This document shows, in pieces, positions 47,323 to 57,168 of a stretch of 64,000 nt of DNA; positions within the stretch are counted from its first letter, which is position 1, and every line of letters starts with the position of its first letter. The notes under the pieces were generated by a model, which saw nothing but the letters and a program-made list of their open reading frames with translations, was not told the DNA's origin and ran no database searches. Both the position numbers and the translations under genes were made by a program. Source of the DNA: Leptospira andrefontaineae (GTDB taxonomy: Bacteria; Spirochaetota; Leptospiria; Leptospirales; Leptospiraceae); the NCBI RefSeq assembly GCF_004770105.1, contig NZ_RQEY01000018.1:124001-188000 (forward strand), given 5' to 3'.

Positions 47323-48157
47323 CCCTTCCTTTCAAAAGAGCCTCCCTGGATTTAGGGGAGGCCAAGACCTTCTCCGCATCTTCATTGGAGATTACAAGGT
47401 CTGCTCCCAATTTTCCAGAAACACCTAAAGCGGTAGTCAAAAGAGGTTTATAACCTGTTATTTCTTCCCTCATTGCGTCTTGCACTTTAGAAAAATAGCG
47501 AATATATCCGTAATTCACTATGGAACTTTTTTTAACAAATAGAGGAGAATAGATCCCGACTCCATCCTCATCTCTGATCTCAGAAAATAAAGCAGGCACC
47601 ACTTCTAAATGCCTAGCATCCACGATCAGTCCCGTATAAGAATCTGCCGGGTTATGGATCGGGTGAGCTTCCGGAAAATTTTCGGAAGAATAGGGTAGAG
47701 TGATATGAGAAAGAATTCCTTTCTTTCCTTTTAAGGAAAGAATACCGGTTGCGACTAAATGATTTCCTTTGAACTGATTATGGATCTCGATCGGTTCCTT
47801 TTCATAGATCTCTTGAAAAATCTCTCGAAAGGATTCATCCTGTGCTATTTTTTCCCGGAGAAGAAGATTAGAATCCAATTTTAGATTTTCCATACTTCTA
47901 TATAAGTATTTTTTAATTTCTTCTTTTGCGGTCTCTTTCGCGATATTTCTGGCTTCAGTTATATTTTTGGCGGTTCCGATCTTATTATAATCCGGATCAT
48001 CCGGGTGGAATACAATTTTAGGAAGTTTGACTTCTACAGTTTTACTGATCTCCCCGGTTCTCCAATTCACGATCGTTTCTGTTTTGTCCTTGGACTCCCA
48101 AGCAAAAATAGAAAGACCAGAAATCAAAAAGAAGATCAGTAACGACTTACGTTTCAT
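47291..48157 (-). CDS. Exported protein, LPP20/FlgP-like
   Basis: A 288-residue protein with an N-terminal signal peptide (LLIFFLISGLSIFAW). A helical region with ARNIAKETAKEEIKKYLYR is followed by YTGLIVDARHLEVVPALFSE, a stretch like the Y-T-G-L-x-V-D-A-R-x-L-x-x-x-P-A-L of LPP20/FlgP-related exported proteins. No lipobox is clear. Related proteins act in flagellar or envelope structures, but the role here is unknown. It overlaps the DinG-like gene by 4 bases and the TPR gene, end-to-end, by 32. Confidence 0.6.
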   Translation of the reverse strand: MKRKSLLIFFLISGLSIFAWESKDKTETIVNWRTGEISKTVEVKLPKIVFHPDDPDYNKIGTAKNITEARNIAKETAKEEIKKYLYRSMENLKLDSNLLLREKIAQDESFREIFQEIYEKEPIEIHNQFKGNHLVATGILSLKGKKGILSHITLPYSSENFPEAHPIHNPADSYTGLIVDARHLEVVPALFSEIRDEDGVGIYSPLFVKKSSIVNYGYIRYFSKVQDAMREEITGYKPLLTTALGVSGKLGADLVISNEDAEKVLASPKSREALLKGRVIVILRKPEK

Positions 48158-50151
48158 ACGGCTTCTCCGGAAGAGTAATTGGGAAGTTTAGAATATTCTA
48201 ATTTTAATTGGTTCCATTCGGAGATCCGCTTTGCGGGAGGAAGAGAATTGATCAGATCTGTTCCATATGACTTGGTCCAAATACGAGAATCCAGTAAACT
48301 TACAATTCCTGTATCTTTTTCAGAACGGATTAGTCTTCCAAAACCTTGTTTAAGAACTGTGGTAGCGTAAGGAAGTTGTAGATCCTTGAAAGGATTTCCA
48401 CCTTTTTCTTTCAATTTTTCACTTCTTGCTTCCAAAACCGGATCATTTGGAGGTTGGAAGGGAAGTTTTGTTAGGATCACGGATCTGAGTTTATCACCTC
48501 TGATATCCACTCCCTGCCAGAAAGAAGATACCCCAAAAAGTACCGCATCCTTTTCTGCTAAAAACCGATTCTTAGCAGCCTCCGGTCCCATTTCCAATTG
48601 GGAGATTATTGGCAGGTCTGTAAGAGGTCTGATTGTTTCGATAATTTCATTTAAAGATTTATTTGAAGTAAATAAAACGAATGCTCCACCTTTAGTCAGC
48701 TCGATGAGTTTTAAGATATAACGGGAAAGGTCAGCCGCATTTCTTTCCGCAGATTCTGTTGCGTCCTTGATATCTTTAGGCAAAAACAAAAGTGCATTTT
48801 TCTCATAAGGAAAAGGAGAAGCCACAAGTTTAGATCGAGAAGGTAATCTCCCGATCCGATCTGCAAAATAACTGAGATCACCCTTATTAGTAGAAAGTGT
48901 GGCGGAAGTGAATACAATACTTTCAGTTCTAGGTTCTAACACTTCTCGTAGTATTGTTTCAGACTTTAAGGGTTGGGTCAAAAGTTTAGGGAACATTTCC
49001 TTTGTTCTGGTATTCGGTGGATCCGCCCAATATACTCTTTCTCCTTCATCCATTGTACGGAAAAGATGTAAACCTTCTGCGATCTGTCCGATACGACCTG
49101 AAGACATTTCTATCTCCATCGCGATCTCTTTTTCCTCTATCTCGTCGCTATCTTTAGAATATTTTTTTAATTCTATAAGTAGCGCTTCTTGCAAAGAATC
49201 TAATGCAGCTTCTAATTCTCCTCCGTCCATCTTTAAAGGCCTACGAATTCTTTGTGAACCGTAGAAGTTGAGTGGAAGTTCTCCCACTACCTTATTAAAA
49301 CAAAGGAAAAGTTTTTCTCCTGCAAGATTTGTTAAATCATTTATCTTAGGAGAATTGAGTCTTGCTCCCAAGCCTGATTTTTTCTGAGAATTCCAAACAC
49401 CTTGTAAAAGTTTTTGGATCTCTAAAGAAGATAATTCTATTCTGAATGCGTTCCCTAAAACTTCAGGGAAATTATGAGCCTCATCCACTACGATCTTTTT
49501 GAAATCAGGTAGAATATTAAAATCGGATGCTATATGAGCCGCGAGTAAAGAATGGTTTACGATCAACAGATTTGATTTCTGCCATTTAGCTCTTTCTAAA
49601 AAATAAAAAGAATGGGAGAAGTTCGGGCAACTTCTTCCTAAACAAGAATCCGCTTCTCTTGTTACCTTGGACCAAAAATCGGGAGAGGCATATCCATCAT
49701 ATTCTTGCCTTCTTCCTGATTCTGATTCGTTTACCCATTCCTTAAAAGAATTTAAATGTTCCATCATCTCGGGGCCGAAGGTTCCTTGTGTGAGGACATT
49801 TCCTAATTTTCTTTTACAAACGTAGTTGGAAGCTCCCATTGCAATTTCAGCTTTCACTTCTTGTCCCAAAATTTGGGAAACAAGAGGGATATCTTTCCGG
49901 ATGAGCTGGTCTTGTAGTGCTTTCGTTTCAGTGGAGATGACTACTATCTCTTCTCCTTCTAAGGCGCTGATTGCCGCCGGGATCAAATAGGCTAATGATT
50001 TTCCTACGCCCGTTCCTGCTTCTACAATCAAATGTTCCGAACTGGCAAACGCTTGTTCTACACTATTTGCCATCTGGATCTGACCCGATCTGGATTCGAA
50101 ATCAGGCCAGAGTTTAGAAAGTTTTTTGAATTGTTCTTCTACTCTACTCAA
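48154..50151 (-). CDS. DinG/XPD-like ATP-dependent helicase
   Basis: A 665-residue superfamily 2 helicase with Walker A EAGTGVGKS (44-52), DEAH as VDEAHN, and late motifs GVSSFWQGVDIRGD and QGFGRLIRSEKD. DinG relatives use four Cys to hold a 4Fe-4S cluster. Here three are present (Cys112, Cys170, Cys175), but the expected fourth position in SCPNFSHSFYF is Ser181, with His180 beside it. The protein could therefore use a changed ligand set or lack a stable cluster. It is co-transcribed with the exported protein downstream. Confidence 0.85.
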   Translation of the reverse strand: MSRVEEQFKKLSKLWPDFESRSGQIQMANSVEQAFASSEHLIVEAGTGVGKSLAYLIPAAISALEGEEIVVISTETKALQDQLIRKDIPLVSQILGQEVKAEIAMGASNYVCKRKLGNVLTQGTFGPEMMEHLNSFKEWVNESESGRRQEYDGYASPDFWSKVTREADSCLGRSCPNFSHSFYFLERAKWQKSNLLIVNHSLLAAHIASDFNILPDFKKIVVDEAHNFPEVLGNAFRIELSSLEIQKLLQGVWNSQKKSGLGARLNSPKINDLTNLAGEKLFLCFNKVVGELPLNFYGSQRIRRPLKMDGGELEAALDSLQEALLIELKKYSKDSDEIEEKEIAMEIEMSSGRIGQIAEGLHLFRTMDEGERVYWADPPNTRTKEMFPKLLTQPLKSETILREVLEPRTESIVFTSATLSTNKGDLSYFADRIGRLPSRSKLVASPFPYEKNALLFLPKDIKDATESAERNAADLSRYILKLIELTKGGAFVLFTSNKSLNEIIETIRPLTDLPIISQLEMGPEAAKNRFLAEKDAVLFGVSSFWQGVDIRGDKLRSVILTKLPFQPPNDPVLEARSEKLKEKGGNPFKDLQLPYATTVLKQGFGRLIRSEKDTGIVSLLDSRIWTKSYGTDLINSLPPAKRISEWNQLKLEYSKLPNYSSGEAV

Positions 50152-50157
50152 AGGTAC

Positions 50158-51966
50158 TCACGCTTCCCTGGTTCGGAAAAGTTTGATCACACAATATAAG
50201 GATAGAAGGGTTACTAAACCTAAAGAAACCCACATGATAAGTGTTCCATCCAAAGTTAATTCTGGAGAAACCGAACCGAAAGCCTGTTTGATAGAGGGGG
50301 TTTCTTTGTATGGGAAGATATTCATAAAGAATGCCAGGATCAGTATAAAACTTCCTAAAAAGATTGGTAGCACTTTGTTCGTGGATTTATCCTTAGATTC
50401 TTCTTTGCCCTTCAAGCTGAAATGAACGAGTAGATATATTAATCCAAATACTGCGAGGATTGCCAGAAATACGTAACGAGAGATGAGGGCTTGGAATTTC
50501 GCTTCTTCTGCGCCCGTTCCAGCAGGAGCGTTTGCGATCATCCAGTCCACATCCATCTTATTGATATAAGATCCTAAGTTTTGATATAGGAACATTCCGA
50601 ATACGATGAGTAAGAAGGCAGGTGTGATATATTGGATCACCCACCAGAAAAACTTAGGAAGGTGGGCATGAGCGCCCTTATGACCTTCTTCCAAACCTTT
50701 TTTAGCTCCTATTACCCAACCGAAAATTACTATCTGTAAGGTTGCTAATATATAGATAAGAACCGTTCCTACCCAGAAATCCGCTTGGTCTAGCGCATTG
50801 AAGTTTTTATTAAAATACAAGATCGGGAAAGAAAGCCCGAATGTAAAAAGGAAAAGTATAAAACTGGAAGTCCTTCTTCTGATATGAAAAGCTTCTTCCA
50901 AAAATACGATCACAGGTTGTAACATTGTTACGGAAGAGGTGAGTGCTGCTAAGAATAATACAAAATACCAGATGGCTCCAAAAAAGGAACCTCCAGGCAT
51001 TAATGCAAACACGGAAGGCAGCGCGATAAATCCCATCCCGAATGTTCCGAAAGAAGTAGCGGATACTCCTAAGAACAAAAATGCAACTGGGATTGTGATC
51101 ATTCCACCAAACGCAACTTCTACAAATTCATTTAGAGAAGCTGCAGAAACGGAAGATAAGATCACATCATTCTCTTTTTTAAGATAACTGGAAAATACCA
51201 AAGCGATCCCAAAACCGGCCGATAAAGTAAAAAAGATCTGGCCAGCTGCAGATATCCAAACCTTAGCCTCTCCCAATGCGGACCAATTCGGGTTCCACAT
51301 CTGCGCAAGCCCCAACTCTATATTATCTAAAGTTAATACTCTTACAAGGACTATGACTGAACATATGAGCATGGAAGGAACCGCGATCTTAGCGAATACT
51401 TCCAGACCTTTTGCAATCCCTCTATACACTAAAATAAAATTCATTAAAAAGCAGGCGAGTGTGGCGTAAAAAATTTTACCTTGGACTGCACTTCCATTCT
51501 CTTTTGCTCCCACCAATGTATGGAAATGATTGGAAGAATTTTGGATAAGAGAATTCAGATCCCCATTCCCTGAATTTAAACTGATACCACCAGTTACAAA
51601 ATCGAAAGCGTAAGCAAGACACCATGCTTCCACAAAAACATAATAGACATATATCAATAAAGGAATGGTAACACCTATCGCTCCAAGTAGTCTAAGAGGA
51701 ACACCGGAAAGATAAGCTCGGAATAGATTCGGGAAACTATGGCCTTGTTCGCCACCCATTCTTCCCATCACCCATTCGGTGATACATACAGGAATTCCAA
51801 CCAGGATAAAACTGATGATATAGGGGAGAAGGAAGGCTCCTCCTCCATTCTGTACTGCTTGTCCTGGAAATCGGAGGAAATTTCCGAGTCCGATTGCTCC
51901 TGACGCAACGGTTAATATGAGTCCAGTACGGGATTTCCAGCTTTCCTTGGGCGGTTCTTTAGTCAT
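50158..51966 (-). CDS. Sodium:neurotransmitter symporter (SNF) family transporter
   Basis: A 602-residue integral membrane protein with about 12 helices. The first helix motif [20 protein letters not shown] matches the SNF family sodium-site signature (G-x-G-N-x-x-R-F-P ... G-G-G). Bacterial relatives (LeuT, TnaT, MhsT) import amino acids with Na+. The substrate cannot be read from this sequence. It sits 6 bases upstream of nothing obvious on its own strand besides the DinG-like gene downstream and is divergent from clpB. Confidence 0.9.
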   Translation of the reverse strand: MTKEPPKESWKSRTGLILTVASGAIGLGNFLRFPGQAVQNGGGAFLLPYIISFILVGIPVCITEWVMGRMGGEQGHSFPNLFRAYLSGVPLRLLGAIGVTIPLLIYVYYVFVEAWCLAYAFDFVTGGISLNSGNGDLNSLIQNSSNHFHTLVGAKENGSAVQGKIFYATLACFLMNFILVYRGIAKGLEVFAKIAVPSMLICSVIVLVRVLTLDNIELGLAQMWNPNWSALGEAKVWISAAGQIFFTLSAGFGIALVFSSYLKKENDVILSSVSAASLNEFVEVAFGGMITIPVAFLFLGVSATSFGTFGMGFIALPSVFALMPGGSFFGAIWYFVLFLAALTSSVTMLQPVIVFLEEAFHIRRRTSSFILFLFTFGLSFPILYFNKNFNALDQADFWVGTVLIYILATLQIVIFGWVIGAKKGLEEGHKGAHAHLPKFFWWVIQYITPAFLLIVFGMFLYQNLGSYINKMDVDWMIANAPAGTGAEEAKFQALISRYVFLAILAVFGLIYLLVHFSLKGKEESKDKSTNKVLPIFLGSFILILAFFMNIFPYKETPSIKQAFGSVSPELTLDGTLIMWVSLGLVTLLSLYCVIKLFRTREA

Positions 51967-51991
51967 CTAGGGTTGTTCCGACTTTTAGGGA

Positions 51992-52016
51992 TTTCGGACT
52001 TAACACCTGTCCGAAA
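51992..52016. promoter_or_regulatory. Inverted repeat in the SNF-transporter/clpB intergenic region
   Basis: tttcggac/gtccgaaa arms of eight bases with a nine-base spacer, between two divergent genes. Since there is no convergent end here, a protein-binding site is more likely than a terminator. The AGTCCGAA core also occurs in the inverted repeat at 55509. Confidence 0.35.
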
Positions 52017-52148
52017 AGGGAATGGACTATAATCCCAGTGGAACATACCTCCTTGTCAAAACGAATTCGAATTTAGGAATGGAAAAAAACGGGACATAAT
52101 GGGGATAAAATCGTCTCTGACTTTCTGGCAGAAAAATTAGGATAACTT

Positions 52149-52161
52149 CTGGTCAGACCAG
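52149..52161. promoter_or_regulatory. Short palindrome upstream of clpB
   Basis: ctggtc-a-gaccag is a near-perfect 13-base palindrome 40 bases before the clpB start. It does not match CIRCE (TTAGCACTC) or a clear sigma-32 promoter. It may be an operator for a heat-shock regulator, but no data support this. Confidence 0.3.
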
Positions 52162-52201
52162 TCTAAGTACTAACTCGGATACAGAATGGATTCGGACAAA
52201 G

Positions 52202-54769
52202 ATGAAACTAGATAAGATCACATTAAAATTGAATGAGGCTCTTTCAGGCGCACAAAGCTCTTATGATAAGAACCCGGAAATACAAGAGGAACATATCGTC
52301 GCTCAGATCCTAAATCAAGGAGATGGGTTTGCTCCTCCTTTGTTTTCCAAGCTGGGTTTGAATCTACCGGAGTTCCGACGCAAAACGGAAGAAGCGATCA
52401 CAAGATTTCCTAAGGTAGAAGGTCATTCCGAAAAGGGATTTTCCCGGGCCGCGATCACTCTTCTGCAATCTTCGGACAAGATCAGGACCGAATTGAAGGA
52501 TGAATATCTTTCTACGGACCATGTTCTCTTGGCATTCTTGAAGAATGGTACTTCTTCACTTCGCCAAGAATTCAATCGATTAGGACTAGATTATCCTAAA
52601 TTATTAAAAGCAGTGTTAGAACTCAGAAAAGGACAACCTATCATGGATGATACTCCGGAAAACAAGGCGGATGCCTTAAAGAAATATGCAAAAAACCTAA
52701 ACGAGCTGGCAAAACTAGGCAAGCTGGATCCGGTTATTGGACGGGATGAGGAGATAAGAAGGACGATCCAAGTTCTATCTCGCAGGACCAAGAATAACCC
52801 GGTGCTTATCGGAGAACCTGGTGTCGGTAAAACTGCAATCGTAGAAGGACTCGCAGGTAAGATCATCCAAGGAGAAGTTCCGGAAGGAATTAAGACCAAA
52901 ACGATCTACGCCTTGGATCTGGGCGCCATGATAGCAGGCGCAAAATATCGGGGAGAATTTGAAGAAAGACTAAAAGCGACACTCGACGAAGTAAAACACA
53001 GTGACGGGAATATCATACTATTCATAGACGAGATCCATACACTCGTTGGAGCAGGCGCGCAAGAAGGAGCAATGGATGCTTCTAATATGCTTAAGCCGAT
53101 GCTTGCTCGGGGAGAACTTCGTTGTATAGGAGCGACAACCTTAAAGGAATACCAAAAGTATATAGAAAAGGACGCAGCCTTAGAAAGAAGGTTCCAACCG
53201 GTTTATGTAAAAGAGCCAAGTGTGGAAGAAACAGTTACAATTCTCCGTGGTTTAAAAGATAGATACGAACTACATCATGGAATTAAAATATTGGATTCCG
53301 CGATCGTAGCTGCGGCCAGTTTATCGAATCGTTATATTGCGGATCGTTTCCTTCCTGATAAGGCTGTGGACTTGATCGATGAAGCAAGTTCCAAAATGAG
53401 GATAGAAATGGATTCTATGCCGGAAGAATTGGACAAGCTAAGTAAAAAGATCCAGTCTTTGAAGATCGAAAAAGAAGCCTTAAAAAGAGAAACGGATCCC
53501 GCTTCTAAACAAAGAGTAGAGAATATCGCAAAAGAACTTTCTGAACAGGAAGAACTTTTTAGGAATTTAAAAGCTCGTTGGGATCTGGAAAAATCTAAAA
53601 TTTCCAAAATTAAGGAAATTAAAGAAGAAACGGATAAATACAAGGTTCTGGAAGCGGAAGCGGAAAGAAGAGGGGAGATCAATAGAGTCGCGGAAATACG
53701 TTATGGAAAACTAATAGAACTTTCCAAAGAAATGGAAAAGGCGAACGCGGAACTTAAAAAAATCTCAGGCTCAGGTAGACTTCTAAAAGAAGAAGTAGAT
53801 GAGGAAGATATTGCGAACATAGTCTCTCGTTGGACCGGAATTCCTGTATCTAAGATGCTCCAAGGAGAGAAGGCGAAACTTCTCAAAATGGAAGATTCAC
53901 TTAAGATCAAGGTGATAGGTCAGGACCACGCTCTGGAATTATTATCCGAAGCGATTCGTAGATCTAGAGCGGGGATTGCAGATCCGAATCGTCCTATCGG
54001 CACATTCTTATTCTTGGGACCTACTGGTGTGGGTAAAACAGAAACAGCAAAAGCATTGTCCGAATTCTTATTCGATGATGTGAATGCGATGCTTCGTATA
54101 GATATGAGCGAGTATATGGAAGCTCATTCCGTATCCAGGCTAATAGGTGCGCCTCCAGGTTATATAGGACATGACGAAGGCGGACAATTGACAGAAGCAG
54201 TCAGACGTAGGCCTTATTCCGTGCTCCTGTTCGATGAGGTGGAGAAGGCTCATCCTGAAGTGTTCAATATCTTCTTACAGATCTTGGATGAGGGTAGGTT
54301 GACTGATTCCAAAGGAAGGAATGTAGACTTTAAGAATACGGTCATCATTCTCACCTCTAATCTAGGCTCGGATGTTTTGGGTTCTACGGAATATTCGGAA
54401 GAGGAAAAAGAAAGAATGGTGGAACAAAGATTGAAAAAACATTTCAAACCTGAGTTCTTAAACCGCTTGGACGAAGTGATCCTATTTAAATCCGTAGACG
54501 AGGCAATGATCGCTAAGATTGCGGAACTTCAATTACAGATCATGGCTAAGAAGGCGACTGAGAATGGGCTTACAGTTAGTTTTACTCCTGCTTTAAGAAA
54601 ACATATAGTGCAGGCAGGTTTTGATCCTGAATACGGAGCAAGACCTTTGAAACGACTCGTCCAAAGAGAAATTGGAAACGCTCTCAGTAATTTTATACTG
54701 AAGGGTGAATTCAAAGAGGGGCAGAGTATCGTCCTGGATTATTCAGGCGGATCCGTGATTGTGAAGTAG
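52202..54769 (+). CDS. clpB: ATP-dependent disaggregase ClpB
   Basis: An 855-residue Hsp100 chaperone that, with DnaK, pulls proteins out of aggregates. The N-domain is present (Clp_N repeats). AAA-1 has Walker [10 protein letters not shown] and [13 protein letters not shown]. The long coiled-coil middle domain (about 395-525) is what separates ClpB from ClpA. AAA-2 has GPTGVGKTE, a pore segment with [13 protein letters not shown], and sensor regions to a full C-terminus. Length is standard. Three hairpins follow its stop. I found no CIRCE element upstream. Confidence 0.95.
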   Translation: MKLDKITLKLNEALSGAQSSYDKNPEIQEEHIVAQILNQGDGFAPPLFSKLGLNLPEFRRKTEEAITRFPKVEGHSEKGFSRAAITLLQSSDKIRTELKDEYLSTDHVLLAFLKNGTSSLRQEFNRLGLDYPKLLKAVLELRKGQPIMDDTPENKADALKKYAKNLNELAKLGKLDPVIGRDEEIRRTIQVLSRRTKNNPVLIGEPGVGKTAIVEGLAGKIIQGEVPEGIKTKTIYALDLGAMIAGAKYRGEFEERLKATLDEVKHSDGNIILFIDEIHTLVGAGAQEGAMDASNMLKPMLARGELRCIGATTLKEYQKYIEKDAALERRFQPVYVKEPSVEETVTILRGLKDRYELHHGIKILDSAIVAAASLSNRYIADRFLPDKAVDLIDEASSKMRIEMDSMPEELDKLSKKIQSLKIEKEALKRETDPASKQRVENIAKELSEQEELFRNLKARWDLEKSKISKIKEIKEETDKYKVLEAEAERRGEINRVAEIRYGKLIELSKEMEKANAELKKISGSGRLLKEEVDEEDIANIVSRWTGIPVSKMLQGEKAKLLKMEDSLKIKVIGQDHALELLSEAIRRSRAGIADPNRPIGTFLFLGPTGVGKTETAKALSEFLFDDVNAMLRIDMSEYMEAHSVSRLIGAPPGYIGHDEGGQLTEAVRRRPYSVLLFDEVEKAHPEVFNIFLQILDEGRLTDSKGRNVDFKNTVIILTSNLGSDVLGSTEYSEEEKERMVEQRLKKHFKPEFLNRLDEVILFKSVDEAMIAKIAELQLQIMAKKATENGLTVSFTPALRKHIVQAGFDPEYGARPLKRLVQREIGNALSNFILKGEFKEGQSIVLDYSGGSVIVK

Positions 54770-54780
54770 CATCCAATAAA

Positions 54781-54807
54781 AAACCCCGGGTTAAAAACCT
54801 GGGGTTT
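54781..54807. terminator. Hairpin between clpB and the HTH gene
   Basis: A 12-base-pair stem, aaaccccgggtt/aacctggggttt with one wobble and a three-base loop. T runs on both strands (better on the minus strand) allow it to end both converging transcripts. Confidence 0.65.
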
Positions 54808-54814
54808 CACTAAG

Positions 54815-54874
54815 TACAGCACATAGTAAGGGAAAAGAATGTGCAGTATTGCTTACGGGAGTTTGACCTCCCGT
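54815..54874. other. Two further hairpins between clpB and the HTH gene
   Basis: tacagcacat/atgtgcagta (54815-54848, one mismatch, 14-base loop) and acgggag/ctcccgt (54855-54874, six-base loop). With the terminator at 54781 they fill the 112-base gap between the clpB and HTH stops, a compact structured stretch. Confidence 0.45.
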
Positions 54875-54881
54875 GTTCGAT

Positions 54882-55307
54882 TTAGAATTCTACTTTATGT
54901 AGAAATAATTCCTCTTTTTTCATTTTTAAAACTTTAGAAGCCATGCTCTTGAAATCTTCAGGCGGCTCTAATAGTCCTAACTCCACTTTCGAAAGGAAAG
55001 GAGTTGAGACCTTTAATTTTTTAGCCATATCGTATTGTTTAATTCCCAATTCTCTGCGTTTTGCCCAAAGTTTATTGGTAAGTCCTTGGCTGAATTCGGG
55101 ATAAACCTCTTCTACCGGACTTTCGTTGAACAGCTTATCTAATGTCGTTTTCAAATATTTAGCGCAAGCCTGTCTGAATTTTTCAGTAGGAGCTTGGCTT
55201 CCGGTTTCAATTTTGGAAAGGTAGCTAGGGGATACACCCAGAGCCCTTGCCATATCATATTGCTTGATTCCCCGTTTTTTGCGGAGCATATAGATGTGGT
55301 TGTTCAT
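54882..55307 (-). CDS. Transcriptional regulator with two tandem HTH_3 domains
   Basis: A 141-residue protein formed by duplication of one xre/cro-type HTH unit. Repeat 1 (about 1-60) has RGIKQYDMARALGVSPSYLS and repeat 2 (about 75-135) has LGIKQYDMAKKLKVSTPFLS. The two share the KQYDMA, K-x-x-x-V-S and S-K motifs over about 60 residues. No sensor domain is visible. Covalently linking two HTHs would mimic a dimer on asymmetric DNA. The palindrome cgttttaaaacg at 55326-55337, about 20 bases before the start, may be its operator. Confidence 0.85.
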   Translation of the reverse strand: MNNHIYMLRKKRGIKQYDMARALGVSPSYLSKIETGSQAPTEKFRQACAKYLKTTLDKLFNESPVEEVYPEFSQGLTNKLWAKRRELGIKQYDMAKKLKVSTPFLSKVELGLLEPPEDFKSMASKVLKMKKEELFLHKVEF

Positions 55308-55325
55308 TCTTTTCCCCTTTTTAAC

Positions 55326-55337
55326 CGTTTTAAAACG
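55326..55337. promoter_or_regulatory. Candidate autoregulatory operator of the double-HTH gene
   Basis: The perfect palindrome cgttttaaaacg lies 19 bases upstream of the start codon (55307), in the position expected for repression by the gene's own product. It is AT-rich, so chance occurrence is possible. Confidence 0.35.
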
Positions 55338-55508
55338 ACCTTACTTTGCCTCAAGAATAAATTTCCATCATGCCCAACAGGCACTTAAGTATAGAAATTT
55401 TTTCCAAAGTGGGCTTATACTAAGAGAGATAAGAATAAGAATCAAGCATTTGAAATCTTAATCTATAAAAAAAGGCGTTAGACTTTCTAGTGAATTATAG
55501 AACGCGGT

Positions 55509-55552
55509 CAGTAGTCCGAAGTATCAAGGCCTATAACCTTTTCGGACTACTG
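55509..55552. repeat. 12-bp inverted repeat downstream of the SurA-like lipoprotein gene
   Basis: Perfect arms cagtagtccgaa (55509-55520) and ttcggactactg (55541-55552) flank a 20-base loop that itself contains aagg/cctt. The nearest gene ends at 55593 on the minus strand. No T-run follows the stem directly, so it is a weak terminator candidate; a transposon footprint or binding site is also possible. Confidence 0.55.
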
Positions 55553-55592
55553 AACAGGGATATCTAAGTTATCTATAACTTAGAATAAACGA

Positions 55593-57128
55593 TTAGATTT
55601 TACCTTCTTTCAATCTGCTGGAGTCCAGAATGAATTGGTAATCCGTTTTAAGCTTTTGGGTAAGCTCTCTTACGAAGTTTTGCTTTTTAGCTCGGATCAA
55701 ATCTTCTTTGATTTTCTCTCTAACTTCTCCATAAGCCATAGGGATCCTATCCTGAGGATTGTTCGGATTTGATTTGGCATAAGAGAACATTTTGGCAGCT
55801 TCATATTGCTCTCTCATTTCCGCTTCGGAAACGGTTACATCGCTTGGAAGTTCCCTTTTGAATACTAAAGGTTGCACAATGTATAGTTTCATTACATTGA
55901 ACATATCTTGGAAATCCTTGGATTCTAAAGCGTCTTTCAATTCAGTAGAATGATCCGCTATTTTATACCAAATATATTGTTGTCTGAAAAATTGGAGCAC
56001 ATTCGCCTTATCATCTAGTTTAGAAGCATCTAGGCCACTTTGTTTTGCCAATTGTTCCAGCTCATTCAAAACATCTTTGAACTTAACGGTTTCACCTGTT
56101 TTGGTATTGGTTAATAAAACCGACTCATGATTGAAAGTATTCAGATTGTCCTGAGTGATATTCGCCTTTTCGAAACCTGCATTTTTCACTAATTGTTCTT
56201 CTTGCTCGCTAACTGCGCTGAACAAGAATCTTTTTTTCATGAAGTCTTCGTAACGAGGAGCGATATCATCTACTTTCAGATCTAGATAATTACGTTTTAC
56301 TTCTGCTTTGATCTGGTCGGAAATTCCTGGAGTCTCGATATATTTTTTAGCGAGAACTTTCAATTTTCCGAATTCTTTGGAGAAAAATTTTCCTACTCTG
56401 GAAGCGTAAATTGTCTCTACTCTTTCTACTCTTAAGATCAGGAATTTTTTCTTCCTAGGAGCTTTTGGATCTGCACCTGGAGGAAGTTGGTCATCGATCT
56501 CTTTTAGGACCCATTTCCCTTCATTCTCGGCAGCTTCTTGGTAAAGGACTAGATTAGGATCATTTCCACAATTCAAACATTGAGGCTCTAATAATCCGCC
56601 CACTGCTTTATATGCAGGTTGATCGGTATGATCTACAACGTATTGGATGATTTCTTTTTTAGAGGAAAGTTTTTGGATCCCTTCGAAAATACTTTGCGCT
56701 CTTTGTCTAGTAACTTCTTCGTCTTTAGGATCAAAAGAGAAAACTGCGATCACTCGAACAAAAGCAAATTTTAATTTACCAACTTGCTCCAACTTCTCCG
56801 CTAAATTTCTTTGCAGGAAAGAAGCAGCCATTTGTGGTTTGGAGTATTTTAGGAAAACTGCTAATTCATCTTCGGATACGAGTTTCTTTTCCGTATTGTA
56901 CAAAGAGATCAATTTGAAAAGACCTAAAGTTTCCAGAAGTTGGGTTTGTTCTTCTTTGGTCGGATGATTCGGCTCCGGTTTGCGTCCGCCTGTATTTAGT
57001 TGGTAGAAGTTCCTGAGTTCTTTTCTGGTAACTGTTCCTCCTTTGAAAGAGGCTAATACATCCGAGTCCGAATTACACTGAAAGAGTAATGCAGCCAGGA
57101 AGGAGAGTACGATTATTTTTTTGTTCAT
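55593..57128 (-). CDS. SurA/PpiD-like lipoprotein (peptidyl-prolyl isomerase-type chaperone)
   Basis: A 511-residue lipoprotein with MNKKIIVLSFLAALLFQC as signal and lipid Cys (18). The N-terminus (LASFKGGTVTRKELRNFY) and a late segment EAEMREQYEAAKMFSYAKSN followed by AYGEVREKIKEDLIRAKKQN resemble the helical chaperone parts of SurA/PrsA/PpiD proteins. A middle stretch (SKKEIIQYVVDH ... AYKAVGGLLEP) looks like a degenerate parvulin core. Isomerase activity is doubtful. A role in folding outer-membrane or surface proteins is an inference. It is the last gene of a minus-strand group with two hypothetical proteins. Confidence 0.6.
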   Translation of the reverse strand: MNKKIIVLSFLAALLFQCNSDSDVLASFKGGTVTRKELRNFYQLNTGGRKPEPNHPTKEEQTQLLETLGLFKLISLYNTEKKLVSEDELAVFLKYSKPQMAASFLQRNLAEKLEQVGKLKFAFVRVIAVFSFDPKDEEVTRQRAQSIFEGIQKLSSKKEIIQYVVDHTDQPAYKAVGGLLEPQCLNCGNDPNLVLYQEAAENEGKWVLKEIDDQLPPGADPKAPRKKKFLILRVERVETIYASRVGKFFSKEFGKLKVLAKKYIETPGISDQIKAEVKRNYLDLKVDDIAPRYEDFMKKRFLFSAVSEQEEQLVKNAGFEKANITQDNLNTFNHESVLLTNTKTGETVKFKDVLNELEQLAKQSGLDASKLDDKANVLQFFRQQYIWYKIADHSTELKDALESKDFQDMFNVMKLYIVQPLVFKRELPSDVTVSEAEMREQYEAAKMFSYAKSNPNNPQDRIPMAYGEVREKIKEDLIRAKKQNFVRELTQKLKTDYQFILDSSRLKEGKI

Positions 57129-57168
57129 GTTGTTTTATATAACCTGTTCTTTTCGGATCTCGAAAAGA

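Noticed and set aside
51967..52201. CIRCE or sigma-32 element upstream of clpB
   Set aside because: No TTAGCACTC-N9-GAGTGCTAA repeat or close match was found; only the short palindromes listed are present.
54854..54885. tRNA-like T-arm (gttcgattt after a 7-base stem) near the HTH gene
   Set aside because: No acceptor stem, anticodon arm or CCA end can be placed around it; only the short stem and a few T-loop-like bases exist.
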